The translations under genes were made by a program, and so were the position numbers. A DNA stretch of 64,000 bases from Sitta carolinensis (lineage: Eukaryota > Chordata > Aves > Passeriformes > Sittidae): positions 1,735 through 65,734 of the forward strand of contig CM063310.1 in assembly GCA_032173965.1 (NCBI GenBank), in the 5' to 3' direction. The notes beneath the pieces were generated by a model. The model did not search any database. It saw only the letters and a list, made by a program, of their open reading frames with translations, and was not told the DNA's origin. Each line of letters opens with the position of its first letter. The first letter of the stretch is position 1. Below, piece by piece: positions 1-21,529 of the stretch.

Positions 1-390
1 CCTCGAAATCCGCCCGTAGATATCGGCCTGGGGGCAGCGCGGGGTCGGGACCCCGGACTCAACCGGGGAACCCCCAAATCCACCCCAAGGCCCCCCCAGA
101 TCCCCCCCAACCCCCCCCAGTGCCGCCCGCTCCGCCTCGAAATCCGCCCGGTAGATATCGGCCTGGGGGCAGCGCTGGGATCAGGACCCCAGACTCAACC
201 GGGGAACCCCCAAATGCCCCCAGCCCTCCCTGGCCCCACCTTGGAGATGTTGGCCTGGATTTAGGGGGGTGGGCGTGGGGTCAGGACCCCTCCAGGGTTC
301 CCCCCGGTTCCCCAAATCCCCCTGGGCCCCCCCCCAAACCTCCCCCCTGCTCTGCCTCCAAATCCACCCCGGGGGTGTCGGCCTGGGGGG
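1..390 (-). repeat. Repeated acceptor edge of the IKBKG ADIYRADFEAER exon
   Basis: Minus-strand CAG/GCCGATATCTAC plus the following exon bases occurs at 162 (frame intact, then breaks off after about 45 nt) and at about 33 (one base missing, continuing off the window). There is a degenerate third copy at 340-396 and possibly a fourth near 235-260. Confidence 0.85.
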
Positions 391-3300
391 GGGTCAGGAG
401 CCTTTGGGAGGGTCTGGGGGATCAGGACCTCTCCCCAGGACCCCCCTCAGCCGCCTCAGGACCCCTCAAACCCCTCTGGGAACCCCCAAATGCCCCTGGA
501 TCCTCCCTGATGCCCCCCAGCCCCAGCCTGGGCACACTGAGCTGGGTTGGGGGGCTCGGGGCTCTCGGACCCCCCTGTTCCCCCCGGTCCCCCCTGTTCC
601 CCCCTGTTCCCCCCTGTCCCCCCGGTCCCCCCTGTCCCCCCCGGTCCCCCCCTGTTCCCCCCCATCCCCCTGTCCCCCCCGGTCCCCCCCCTCCGTCCCC
701 CCCCTGTCCCCCCCTGTCCCCCCCTGTCCCCCCCTGTCCCCCTGTCCCCCTCCCCTGTCCCCCGGTCCCCCCCGGTCCCCCCCTGTTCCCCCTGTCCCCC
801 CCGGTCCCCCCCTGTCCCCCCTGTCCCCCCCCCGGTCCCCCCTGTCCCCCCCGTCCCCCTTCCGTCCCACCCCTGTCCCCCCTCCCCTGTCCCCCCGCCG
901 CTCACCCCCTGCCCCCCCCTGTCCCCCCTGTCCCCCCCGGTCCCCCTGTCCCCCCCCCGTCCCCCCGTGTCCCCCCGGTCCCCCCTGTCCCCCCCCTGTC
1001 CCCCCTGTCCCCCCTGTCCCCCCCTGTCCCCCCTGTCCCCCCTGTCCCCCCGTGTCCCCCCGGTCCCCCCCCTGTCCCCCCTGTCCCCGTCCCCCCGTGT
1101 CCCCCCTGTCCCCCCTGTCCCCCCTGTCCCCCCTGTCCCCCCCTGTCCCCCCTGTCCCCCTGTCCCCCCTGTCCCCCCGGTCCCCCCTGTCCCCCCTGTC
1201 CCCCCCTGTCCCCCCTGTCCCCCCGGTCCCCCCGGTCCCCCCCTGTCCCCCCCGGTCCCCCCTGTCCCCCCTGTCCCCCCGGTGCCCCTGTCCCCAGCCC
1301 CACCTGCGCCTGCAGCACCGGGATGGTCTCCAGCGCCGCGCGCTGCCGCTCCGCCTCCTCCTTCAGGCGGTCGATGAGCTCCTGCTTGAGCGCCAGCGCC
1401 GCCTCGGCCGCCGGAGCTGCTCCTGCGTCACCTGCGGGGGACACGGGCACCTGTGGCACCTGGGGGACACCTCTGTCACCCCGGGCCCCCCAGTGCAGCC
1501 TCAGCTGCCCGGAGCTGCTCCTGGGCCACCTGCCAGGGGACAGTGACACCTTTGAGGGGGTCACCTGTGCCACCCCTGGCCCCCCGCTGCACGCCCAGTC
1601 AGGCTTTGGCCACTGCTCCTGTGTCACCTGGGGCAGCACAGTGACACCTGGGGGGCACCTGCGCCACCTGGGGGAGGCACTGTCACTTGGGGAGTCACCT
1701 GAGGGCACCCGAACCACCCACGGGGCCAGAGGGACATTCCAGGTGTCCCCAGGAACGGGGCCAAGGTGCCACCTCAGGGTCCCCAGGGGAAGGGGGACGA
1801 GGGGACAGCCTGGGCTCCCCAGGGATGGGCCGTGTCCCCCATGTCCCCAGTGTCCCCTGGTGTTCCCCGTGTCCCCAGTGTCCCTGGTGTTCCCCAGTGT
1901 CCCCAGTGTCCTCCTGTGTCCCCAGTGTCCCCAGTGTCCCCAGTGTCCCCAGTGTCCCCAGTGTCCCCTGGTTTCCGTGTCCCCAGTGTCCCCTGGTGTC
2001 CCCAGTGTCCCCGGTGTCCCCAGTGTCCCCTGTCCCTCACCTGGCTCCGTTTGTCCCCCTCCAGGCTGGCCTTGATGTGGGCGTCGTACTCCTGGAACAG
2101 GTGATGGTAGGCGGCCTGCAGCTGCACCAGCTTCCTCCTGGATGGGGACACAGGGGACATGGAGGGGACACTGGGGACATGGACTGGGACAGGCAACCTG
2201 CAGCTGCACCAGCTTCTGCCTGGACATGGGGACATTGAGGGGACATTGGGGACATCGAGGGGACACAGGGGACATGGACTGGGGAAGGCAGACTGCAGCA
2301 GTGCCAGCTTCTGCCTGGGGACATGGGGACAGCAAGGAGCAATGGGGACACTGGGGACATTGGCACTGCCACTACCTCCCCTGTGTCCCCTCAATGGGAC
2401 AGGTGGCCTCGAGCTCCACCAACTTCCACCTGGGACACTGGGGACATCAGTGGGTGTCCCAGGTGCCATCCCTGCCCATGTCCCACCATGTCCCCATTGT
2501 CACTCACTCCTCCTCAGTGTCCCCTGTCCCCAGTCCGCTGTCACTCACTCCCCCAGTGTCCCCCTGTCCCCCTGTCCCGTGTCACTCACTCCCCCAGTGT
2601 CCCCGTCCCCCATGTCCCGCTGTCACTCACTCCCCATGTCCCCTGTCCCCCATGTCCCGCTGTCACTCACTCCTCCTCAGTGTCCCATGTCCCCCCTGTC
2701 CCCCCATGTCCCCGCTGTCACTCACTCCCCCAGTGTCCCCATGTCCCCGCTGTCACTCACTCCTCCTCAGTGTCCCCATGTCCCCCCTGTCCCCCATGTC
2801 CCCGCTGTCACTCACTCCTCCTCAGTGTCCCCTGTCCCCCCATGTCCCGCTGTCACTCACTCCTCCTCAGTGTCCCCCTGTCCCCCATGTCCCCGCTGTC
2901 ACTCACTCCTCCTCAGTGTCCCCATGTCCCCCCCTGTCCCCCATGTCCCCGCTGTCACTCACTCCTCCTCAGTGTCCCCCTGTCCCCCATGTCCCCGCTG
3001 TCACTCACTCCCCCAATGTCCCCCTGTCCCCCCATGTCCCCGCTGTCACTCACTCCTCCTCAGTGTCCCCATGTCCCCCCTGTCCCCCATGTCCCCGCTG
3101 TCACTCACTCCCCCCAGTGTCCCCATGTCCCCGCTGTCACTCACTCCTCCTCAGTGTCCCCATGTCCCCCCTGTCCCCCATGTCCCCGCTGTCACTCACT
3201 CCTCCTCAGTGTCCCCCTGTCCCCCCATGTCCCCGCTGTCACTCACTCCTCCTCAGTGTCCCCCTGTCCCCCCATGTCCCCGCTGTCACTCACTCCTCCT

Positions 3301-6300
3301 CAGTGTCCCCATGTCCCCCCATGTCCCCCCATGTCCCCGCTGTCACTCACTCCCCCAGTGTCCCCATGTCCCCGCTGTCACTCACTCCTCCTCAGTGTCC
3401 CCCTGTCCCCCATGTCCCCGCTGTCACTCACTCTCCCCAGTGTCCCCCTGTCCCCCCATGTCCCCGCTGTCACTCACTCCCCCAGTGTCCCCCTGTCCCC
3501 CCATGTCCCCGCTGTCACTCACTCCCCCCAGTGTCCCCTGTCCCCCCATGTCCCCGCTGTCACTCACTCTCCCCAGTGTCCCCCTGTCCCCCCATGTCCC
3601 CGCTGTCACTCACTCCCCCAGTGTCCCCCTGTCCCCCCATGTCCCCGCTGTCACTCACTCCCCCCAGTGTCCCCATGTCCCCGCTGTCACTCACTCCTCC
3701 TCAGTGTCCCCCTGTCCCCCATGTCCCCGCTGTCACTCACTCCTCCTCAGTGTCCCCTGTCCCCCATGTCCCCGCTGTCACTCACTTCTCCTCGGTGGCC
3801 CCGCGCCGCTCCACCCTCAGGGCGGTTTCCAGGTTGGTCACCTGCAGCCGGAGCTGGTCCAGCTGCACCTGGTGGCCCTGGGTCACCTCCTCCAGCTGCT
3901 GGCACCGCTCGGCGTCACTGCGGGCCCTGGGACACCAGGGACACACCCCTGTCACCCTGTGCACCCCCTGTCACCTCCTCCAGCTGCTGGCACAGCTCAG
4001 TGTCCCCATGGGTCCTGTGCCACCCCTCTGTCACCCTGTGCCACCCCCTGTCACCCCACTGTCACCCTGTGCCAAGCAGCGTCCCCTCCTCAAACCAGTG
4101 GCACCACCCAGCACCCCCTTGGGCTCTGTGTGTCCCCAGTGTCACCCAATGTCACTCCTGGAGCTGGTGGCCCCACCCAGCGTCCCTCTAGCCCTGGGAC
4201 ACCCCAGTGTCACCCGATGTCACCTGCACAGGTGTCACTGCCCACCTGTGCTCCAGGTGCTCGTGCTGTGCCCAGCTCTGCTGTGGTGTCTCCTCCCCTT
4301 GGGGACAGTCCCTGACCCCCAGTGCCCCGAGTGATCCCAGCTGTCCCCGCCGTGTCCCCACCTGCGCTCCAGGTGCTCCCGCTCCGCCCGGCTCCGCTCC
4401 AGGCGGTTCTGGCTCTCCCGGAGCTCCCCCAGCAGCGACGTCACCTGCGCCTGCACCTGGGCCTTGTCCTGCTGGGGACGGGCACGGCCACGCTGGCACC
4501 CGCACGGGGTCCCCAGCTGTCCCCAGGGTGTCCCCAGCTGTCCCCAGGGTGTCCCAGCTGTCCCCAGCTGTCCCCAGGGCTGTCCCTGTGTCCCCAGGGT
4601 GTCCCCAGTGTGTCCCAGATGTCCCCAGGGTGTCCCAGCTGTCCCTGCTGTCCCCAGGGTGTCGCTGTGTCCCCAGCTGTCCCCAGGGTGTCCCTGTGTC
4701 CCCAGGGTGTCCCCGGTACCTCCAGCTGCCGGCGCAGGCCCTGCAGCTGCAGCTCGGCCGCGCGGGAAACGTCCTGAGCCCGGAGCTCGGCCACGGCCAC
4801 GCGCGCCCGCAGTGCCACCAGCCTGGGGACAGTGTCACCAGTGTCACCAACCCTGCCCACCCGTGCCCGCAGTGCCACCAGCCTGGGGACAGTGTCACCA
4901 GTGTCACCAACCCTGCCCACCCGTGCCCGCAGTGCCACCAGCCTGGGGACAGTGTCACCAGTGTCACCAACCCTGCCCACCCGTGCCCGCAGTGCCACCA
5001 GCCTGGGGACAGTGTCACCAGTGTCACCAACCCTGCCCACCCGTGCCGCGTGCCCCAGCTGGGACAGTGTCACCAGTGTCACCAACCCCACCTGCCCAGC
5101 CGTGCCCTCAGCTGTGGCCACCACCAGCCTGGGGGTCCCCAAAGTGTCCCCAGGGTGACATGAAGTTTCCCCAGGAGTCCTCAGATGTCCCCAGGTATCT
5201 CCAAGGTGACCCCAAAGCATCTCCAAGTGTCCCCAAAATGCCCCAAGCATCCCCAAAGTGTGGAGAAAAGTGCCCTAGGTGACTCCAGACTGTGCCCAGG
5301 TGCCCCAATGTCCCAAGTGCCCCAGTGTCCCCAGGTGCCCCCAATGTCCTCGACTCACTCAGCCTCAGCCTCCGCCAGGCTTGCCTCAGCTGCTCCTCGG
5401 AGCTGGGGGGACACAAGGGGGGCTCAGAGGAGGTTGGGGACATCGGGGGGTCCCCAAGGGGCTGGGGATGTGGGGGAGGGGCTCACCTGGGCTCCGGGGG
5501 GGCCCCCGGGGGGGCCTGGGGGGGCTCCGGGACAGCGGGGACATCCTCGAGGGTGGGGGACACTGAGCGGGGGGGAACCTCGGGGGGCTGCAGGGACATT
5601 GGGGGACATCGTGGGACAGTGTGGGGGGCTGGGGGCCGGGGAGGGGACACAGCGGGGAGGACACTGGGGACACAGGGGGGACACGGTGGGTGCAGTGGGG
5701 GGGAGATGGGGGAGGACAGAGGGGACACAGAGAGGGGGGGACACAGTCGGGGGGGACACACATACCTCGGTGCTGGTGTCGGGGGTGTCCCTGGAGATGT
5801 CCCAGTGTCCCGCGGGTGTCCCCGGGGGTGTCCCTGGCGTCCCCGCGGGTGTCCCCGGGGGTGTCCCCGGTGCCCTGGGCGCTGTCCCCGCGCTGTCCCC
5901 GCAGGAGCAGCACCAGGTCCCGGGCCTGTCCCCAGCGGCCCCGCAGCAGCTCCCGCTCCCCCGGCGCTGCAGCTGCAGCTTCCGCAGCTCCTCCAGGCGC
6001 TGCCGCAGCGACTCCGTGCAGTGACACAGGGCACCTGGGGACAGCGGGGACAGCGCTGGGGGACAGCGCTGGGGACAGTGCTGGGGACAGCGGGGACAGC
6101 GGGGACAGCGCTGGGGACAGTGCTGGGGACAGCGCTGGGGACAGTGCTGGGGACAGCGGGGACAGCGCTGGGGACAGCGCTGGGGACAGGCTGGGGACAG
6201 CTGGCTGGGGACAGCGCGGGGACAGGCTGGGCGGCTGGGGACAGGCTGGGGACAGGGGCACCCGGGGACAGGGGGACAGGCTGGGGACAGTGCTGGGGAC

Positions 6301-8679
6301 AGTGCTGGGGACAGCTGGGGACAGCGGGGACAGCGCGGGAAGGGGACAGCGCTGGGGACAGCGCTGGGGACAGCGTGGGGACAGCGCTGGGGACAGCGCT
6401 GGGGACAGTGCTGGGGACAGCGCTGGGGACAGTGCTGGGGACAGCGCGGGGACAGTGCTGGGGACAGGCTGGGGACAGTGTGGGGACAGGCTGGGGACAG
6501 TGCTGGGGACAGCTGGGGACAGCGCGGGGACAGTGCTGGGGACAGCGCTGGGGACAGCGGGGACAGCGCGGGGACAGCGCTGGGGACAGAGCTGGGGACA
6601 GCGCGGGGACAGTGCTGGGGACAGCGGGGACAGCGCGGGGACAGCTGGGGACAGTGCTGGGGACAGCGCTGGGGACAGTGCTGGGGACAGTGCTGGGGAC
6701 AGTGCTGGGGACAGTGCTGGGGACAGGCTGGGGACAGTGGGGACAGCGGGGGACAGCGTGGGGACAGTGCTGGGGACAGTGCTGGGGACAGGCTGGGGAC
6801 AGGCTGGGGACAGCCTGGGGACAGCGGGGACAGCTGGGCAGTGGGGACAGGCGGGGACAGGCTGGGGACAGTGCTGGGGACAGTGCTGGGGACAGGCTGG
6901 GGACAGGCTGGGGACAGGCTGGGGACAGCGCTGGGGGACAGTGCTGGGGACAGCGCTGGGGACAGTGCTGGGGACAGGCTGGGGACAGTGCTGGGGACAG
7001 CGCTGGGGACAGGCGGGGACAGCGCTGGCGGGGACAGCGCGGGGACAGCTGCTGGGGACAGTGCTGGGGACAGCGCTGGGGACAGCTGGGGACAGGCTGG
7101 GGACAGCGGGGACAGTGCTGGGGACAGCTGGGGACAGCGGGACGGCTGGGGACAGTGCTGGGGACAGTGCTGGGGACAGGGTGGGGGACAGTGCTGGGAC
7201 ATGGCTGGGGACAGTGCTGGGGACAGGCTGGGGACAGCGCTGGGGACAGGTTGGGGACTGACTGCGGGACAGCTGGGGACAGGCTGGGGACACGGGGACA
7301 GAGGGGACATGTGGGAAGTTGGGACAGTGTGGGGACACGTGGGCGAGGACATGTTGGGATGTTTGGGCATTGGGGACACTGGGGACATTCGGGGTGGGGA
7401 CATTGAGGACAGGGGTATTAGGACACTGGGGCATTGAGGGGACATTGGGATATTTGGGTGTTGGGACACAGGGGGGAACAGTGGGGACATGGGGACACGG
7501 GCTCTGGGGGAATAAGGGGACATTGGAAGGATGAGGACATGGGGCTGTTTGCAATGTTGGGACACGGGGACATTGTGGAGGGGCATTGGGACATTGGGGA
7601 CATTATGGAGCTTCGGGACATGGGGGGACACTGGGGGGACACTGGGGGACACTGGGGACATTGGGCACATCAGGGGCCTGGGGGGGACACTGCGGGGATG
7701 GAGACATTGGGGACATTGGGGACACGGGAGGGCAGTGGGGACGTTGGGGGCATTGGGGACATTTGGGACAAGGCGTGGGGGCACTGAGGGGATTGCAGCA
7801 TTGGGACATCATGGAGCGGGGGGGACATCAGGGGAGAGCCCAGTGGCCCCCAGTGCCCGTGCCCACAGTGCGGTGCCCCCATCAGGCCCCTCCATGCCGT
7901 GCCCCCAGTGCCCCCATGCTCCCAGTGCCCCCTGTGCCCCCCAGTGCCCCCCAGTGCCCCCAGTGCCCCCCAATGCTCCCAGTGCCCCCTGTGCCCCCAG
8001 TGCCCCCCAGTGCCCCCATGGCTCCCAGTGCCCCCCTGTGCCCCCCAGTGCCCCCCAGTGCCCCCCAGTGCTCCCAGTGCCCCCCAGTGCCCCCCAGTGC
8101 CCCCCAGTGCCCCACCCAGTGCCCCCCATGCTCCCCAGTGCCCCCCGTGCCCCCCAGTGCCCCCAGTGCCCCCCAGTGCCCCCCATGCCCCAGTGCCCCC
8201 CAGCGCCCCCAGTATCCCCCCAGTGCCCCCCAGTGCCCCCCGTGCCCCCCAGTGCCCCCCAATGCCCCCCAGTGCCCCCCAATGCTCCCAGTGCCCCCCA
8301 ATGCCCCCGGTGCCCCCGCGCGCCCCCCGTGCCCCCCGTACCCCCAGTGCCCCCGGTGCCCCCCGGTGCCCCCCAGTGCCCCCCAATGCCCCCAATGCCC
8401 CCAGTGCCCCCGGTGCCCCCAGTGCCCCCAGTGCTCCCAATGCCCCCAGTGCCCCGGTGCCCCGGTGCCCCCGCGCCCCCGGTGCCCCCGCGCCCCCGGT
8501 GCCCCCCGCGCCCCCGTGCCCCCGCGCCCCGGTGTCCCCCGCGCCCCCCGCGCCCCATCCTCACCCCTCAGCTCGCGGTTCTCCGCCCGCAGCCGCTGCA
8601 GCGCCTCCACCAGCGCCGGCTCCGCCTCGGGCCCCGGCTGTACCATCTCCGCTGGCCTCCGCCGGCGCCCGCCGCTCAT
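1..8679 (-). CDS. IKBKG: IKBKG (NEMO), regulatory subunit of the IKK complex; 3' exons lie off the left edge
   Basis: NEMO is the ubiquitin-binding scaffold of IKKalpha/beta in the cytosol that activates NF-kB. Exons read on the minus strand: 8565-8679 (start codon 8679-8677; MSGGRRRRPAEMVQPG, then ALVEALQRLRAENRELR), about 5766-6034 (ESLRQRLEELRKLQLQ, then after a frame break RELLRGRWGQARDLVLLLR), 5359-5402 (EEQLRQAWRRLRL), 4720-4822 (LRARVAVAELRAQDVSRAAE), 4362-4471 (AQVTSLLGELRESQNRLE), 3786-3926 (QVQLDQLRLQVTNLETALRV), 2041-2137 (KLVQLQAAYHHLFQEYDAHI), 1304-1431 (LKQELIDRLKEEAERQRAAL) and the start of ADIYRADFEAER at 162 or at about 33. The order and sequence match the NEMO coiled coils and the first part of the ubiquitin-binding CoZi region; the leucine zipper remainder and zinc finger are outside. 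Frames break by one base in the 5.9 kb exon and the 1304-1431 exon, both in G/C-rich runs. Head-to-head with G6PD, as in mammals. Confidence 0.93.
560..1296. repeat. (CCCCCTGTC)n C-rich minisatellite
   Basis: About 740 bp of CCCCCTGTCC/CCCCCGGTCC units in an IKBKG intron. It is G-rich on the IKBKG coding strand and has strong G-quadruplex/i-motif potential. All long ORFs here are artefacts. Confidence 0.95.
1432..1665 (-). repeat. Two extra copies of the 1304-1431 IKBKG exon acceptor edge
   Basis: Around 1490-1535 the minus strand reads an acceptor followed by VAQEQLRAAEAAL in frame. Around 1612-1650 it reads VTQEQW. The true exon begins VTQEQLR. Confidence 0.85.
1800..2034. repeat. (GTGTCCCCA)n minisatellite
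   Basis: Short GTGTCCCCA units adjoining the donor of IKBKG exon 2041-2137. Confidence 0.9.
2138..2470 (-). repeat. Three decaying copies of the 2041-2137 exon acceptor edge
   Basis: Minus-strand copies centred near 2205, 2300 and 2420 carry an acceptor followed by AAGCTGGTGCAGCTGCAGG or mutated forms, i.e. the first codons KLVQLQ of the adjacent exon. Confidence 0.85.
2490..3785 (-). repeat. ~46-bp array built from the donor of IKBKG exon 3786-3926
   Basis: About 28-30 units. On the minus strand each reads GAGGA/GTGAGTGACAGCGGGG then ACATGGGGGACAGG. The real exon ends GAGGAGAA/GTGAGTGACAGC, so each unit repeats exon end plus donor. Lengths vary from 36 to 60 bp. Confidence 0.93.
3927..4330 (-). 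repeat. Degenerate copies of neighbouring IKBKG exon edges
   Basis: 3965-4020 repeats the 5' part of exon 3786-3926 (CTCCTCCAGCTGCTGGCAC). Near 4245-4270 is a copy of the end and donor of exon 4362-4471 (minus strand GAGCACCTGGAGCACAG/GTGGGC). Confidence 0.75.
4823..5135 (-). repeat. 60-bp exact tandem repeat of an exon acceptor edge
   Basis: Four near-identical 60-bp units (plus one degenerate) carry the minus-strand acceptor TGTCCCCAG/GCTGGTGGCACTGCGGGC, the same as the start of exon 4720-4822. Because 60 is a multiple of three, the reading frame stays open through all units. Confidence 0.95.
6035..7290. repeat. (GGGGACAGYGCT)n minisatellite
   Basis: About 1.25 kb of GGGGACAGCGCTG and GGGGACAGGCTG units directly against the acceptor of IKBKG exon ~5766-6034. 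Confidence 0.95.
7291..8560. repeat. Degenerate GGGGACATTGG tract followed by (CCCCCAGTGC)n array
   Basis: 7291-7850 is a decayed GGGACATTGGG repeat. 7885-8560 is a CCCCCAGTGCC array running up to the donor of the first IKBKG coding exon. No other exon is seen in this intron. Confidence 0.9.
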
Positions 8680-9085
8680 CGGCGGCTGCGGGGGGCGCGG
8701 GCGGCTCGGGGACGCGGCGGGGCCGAGCCCGGGATTCCGGGGCCCAACTCGGGGATTTTTGGGATCCCGGCTGCTCCGCCGGCGCCGCCACTTCCTGCTT
8801 CCGCCGGAAGCGATGACGTCACCGCGCCAGGCTACGCTTCCGCCTCGGTAAGTGTCATGGCGGCGCCATAGCAACGCCGAGGGGCGGAGAGCGCTGATTG
8901 GTTACGCCTCCGTGCGTGGTCCCTCCCGCGCTCGGCGGTGATTGGTCGATTCGGGAAGAGGCTCGGCGGTGATTGGTGGATAGGGGTGGGGGGCGCGGTC
9001 GGGGGGCGTGGCCTGTGCGGAAGGATGGGGACCCGCGCGAGCGTGGGGGAGGCGGCGCGAGCGCGGCCGGAGCGGGAAGGTGCGG
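8680..9085. promoter_or_regulatory. Bidirectional promoter between IKBKG and G6PD
   Basis: The region between the two divergent genes has an ETS-like CCGGAAG just before a full CRE, TGACGTCA, at 8814-8821. It also has three ATTGG (inverted CCAAT) boxes at 8896, 8941 and 8972, and a palindromic ATGGCGGCGCCAT at about 8857-8869. A likely non-coding G6PD first exon ends near 9080 with donor-like AAG/GTGCGG. No TATA box is seen, as is typical of CpG-island housekeeping promoters. The assignment follows from position and motifs; exact start sites are not visible. Confidence 0.75.
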
Positions 9086-9690
9086 GGGGAGCGGGAAACC
9101 GGGAAAACCGGGAAAACCGGGGGGACCGGGGGGACCTGAGGGGGTCCGGCCTCTGGCAAGGCCGGGGAACCTGGGGGGGAGCGCTAGGGGGAAACCGGAG
9201 GGAGCTGAGGGGAGATGTGGGGGGCTTTAGGGCGGAAATGGGGGGGATTTGGGGTCTGCGGGGTATTTGGGGGGATGTAGGGGGGGGGTGGGGGGCGGTG
9301 AGGGCGGAAATTTGGGGGTCTGGGGGTGTCGAGGAGTCCGTGAGGGTCCGGAGAGGTTCTGGGGTGGGGTTGAGGGGGAATTGATGGGAAGTGAAGGCGG
9401 AAATTGGGAAAATCGGGGGATGTGGGGACATTTGAGGGGAACTGGGGGGTCCGTGAGAGCCTGGGGGATTATGGGGGGAGCGGGAGGGAACTGGGGGGGT
9501 GGGGAGTTATGAGGGGTCTGGAGGGGCTGAAGGAGGAAATGGGGGGGATTTGGGGGATCTGGGGAGCCCTGGGGGGCATTGGGGGGGGCAGCGGGGGTGT
9601 GGGGAGTTCGGGGGATGCGGCGGTCCTGGGGGGAACTGGGGGGGCTGGGGCTGATTTGGGGGGGATTTGGGGGGAGGGCGTGTCCCCCCG
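9086..9690. other. G6PD first intron, G-rich, no gene
   Basis: Loose repeats of GGGGGATTTGGGG on the plus strand. No conserved exon is visible. Confidence 0.7.
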
Positions 9691-9699
9691 CCCCCATCA

Positions 9700-10446
9700 C
9701 CCACCCCCAAATCCCCGATCCCAGCCCCGATCCCAACTCTGCCCCAAAACACCCCAGCCCTGCCCCACAGGTGCCCAAACCCGCCCCTCGATTTCCTATC
9801 CTGCCCCCCCAGGTGCCAAATCCCGCTCCTCGGGTGCCCAACCCCGCCCCAAAACCCCCAAAACCCCCAAACCCCAGCCCTGCCCCCCAAGATCCAGCCC
9901 TGCCCCCCAGGTGCCCGCCCCTCGCTCCAGGTGCCCGTTCCTGCCCCCCCACCCCTCAAATCCTGCCCCGGGGTGCCCAAACCTGCTCCTCTGCTCCCCA
10001 AAACCTGCCCGCAAGTGCCCGATCCTGCCCCCCAGTGCCCGATCCTGCCCCCCAGTGCCCGATCCTGCCCCCCAGTGCCCGATCCTGCCCCCCAGTGCCC
10101 GATCCTGCCCCCCAGTGCCCGATCCTGCCCCCCAGGAGCCCGATCCTGCCCCCCAAGTGCCCGATCCTGCCCCCCAGTGCCCGATCCTGCCCCCCCAGTG
10201 CCCGATCCTGCCCCCCCAGGAGCCCGATCCTGCCCCCCCAGTGCCCGACTCCTGCCCCCCAGGAGCCCGATCCTGCCCCCCAGTGCCCGATCCTGCCCCC
10301 CCAGTGCCCGATCCTGCCCCCCAGTGCCCGATCCTGCCCCCAGTGCCCGATCCTGCCCCCCAGAGCCCGATCCTGCCCCCAGGCCGATCCTGCCCCCCAG
10401 GAGCCCGATCCTGCCCCCAGGAGCCCGATCCTGCCCCCCAGGAGCC
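9700..10446 (+). repeat. (CCCGATCCTGCCCCCCAG)n array abutting the G6PD start codon
   Basis: About 18-22 bp units CCCGATCCTGCCCCCCAGTG or ...AGGAG. The last is the real acceptor CTGCCCCCCAG/GAGCCATG. Each unit contains a polypyrimidine-CAG. Confidence 0.93.
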
Positions 10447-20885
<10,439 letters not shown>

Positions 20886-20979
20886 AGCCCCCCAGCCTTG
20901 CCCCATAGACCACCCTGGGCCCCCCAAGCCCCCAGCTGGGACCAAAGCTCCCCCTCCCCTCCCACGATCAAGGCCCCAA

Positions 20980-21125
20980 AGCTTAATTACCCCTCATTAC
21001 CCCTCCCCCTCGCCCCGCCCCGCCGGGAACAATTAATGATTAACGCAAATCAATTAATGAATTAACTCGCCATTAACCAGGACCAATTAAACCCACCTTT
21101 GGCTAATTAATTACCACCAGCACCT
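20980..21125. promoter_or_regulatory. AT-rich TAAT/ATTA cluster downstream of G6PD with a possible ATTAAA poly(A) signal
   Basis: In a window that is overwhelmingly GC, this patch has about ten TAAT/ATTA cores, including AATTAATGATTAACG and AATCAATTAATGAATTAAC. The only poly(A)-like hexamer near the G6PD end is ATTAAA at 21086-21091. It could be the G6PD 3' end, a homeodomain-type element, or a fragment of lower-GC ancestral sequence. Confidence 0.45.
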
Positions 21126-21194
21126 TCTAATTGCCCCCAGGCACTTGGGGGGCGGAGCCCCATTGCGGGGGAGGGGCAGCCCGGGACCCCCGAA

Positions 21195-21365
21195 GGGGGC
21201 GGGGCCGAGGCGCGCGAGCGGGGGTTATGCTAATGAGGAGGCGCTGACGTTGCGGGGGGGAGGGCGGGGCCAGCGGGCCAGTGGCCAATCCGGAGGAGGC
21301 AGGGAGGGGCGGGCCTGAAACGGGGCGGGGCCGCGTCGGAGCTCGGCTGTCGCCGCTGTCACCTG
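21195..21365. promoter_or_regulatory. Promoter-like GC/CCAAT block after G6PD
   Basis: Contains ATGCTAATGAG, a CRE half site TGACG, a GC box GGGCGGGGCC and GGCCAATCC within about 100 bp, rich in CpG. It could be the promoter of SLC35A2, whose first exons are missing, since it is the only promoter-like block between G6PD and SLC35A2. I see no coding exon attached to it. Confidence 0.35.
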
Positions 21366-21529
21366 CACATCAGGGGGTGTCACTGCGCACCTGGGGGGTG
21401 TCACCTGCACACCCGGGGGTGTCACTGCACACCCGAGGGTGTCACTGCACCCCTGAGCACTCGCTGGGGGGTTGCACGCCCAGAGCACGGCAGGGACAGG
21501 CACAGGTGTGGGGATGGAAGGGCTGGTGG

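Noticed and set aside
5292..7784. Open frames of 700-790 codons on both strands
   Set aside because: They are translations of GGGGACAG repeats lacking stops; composition is purely periodic and the frames overlap genuine IKBKG exons in the wrong frame.
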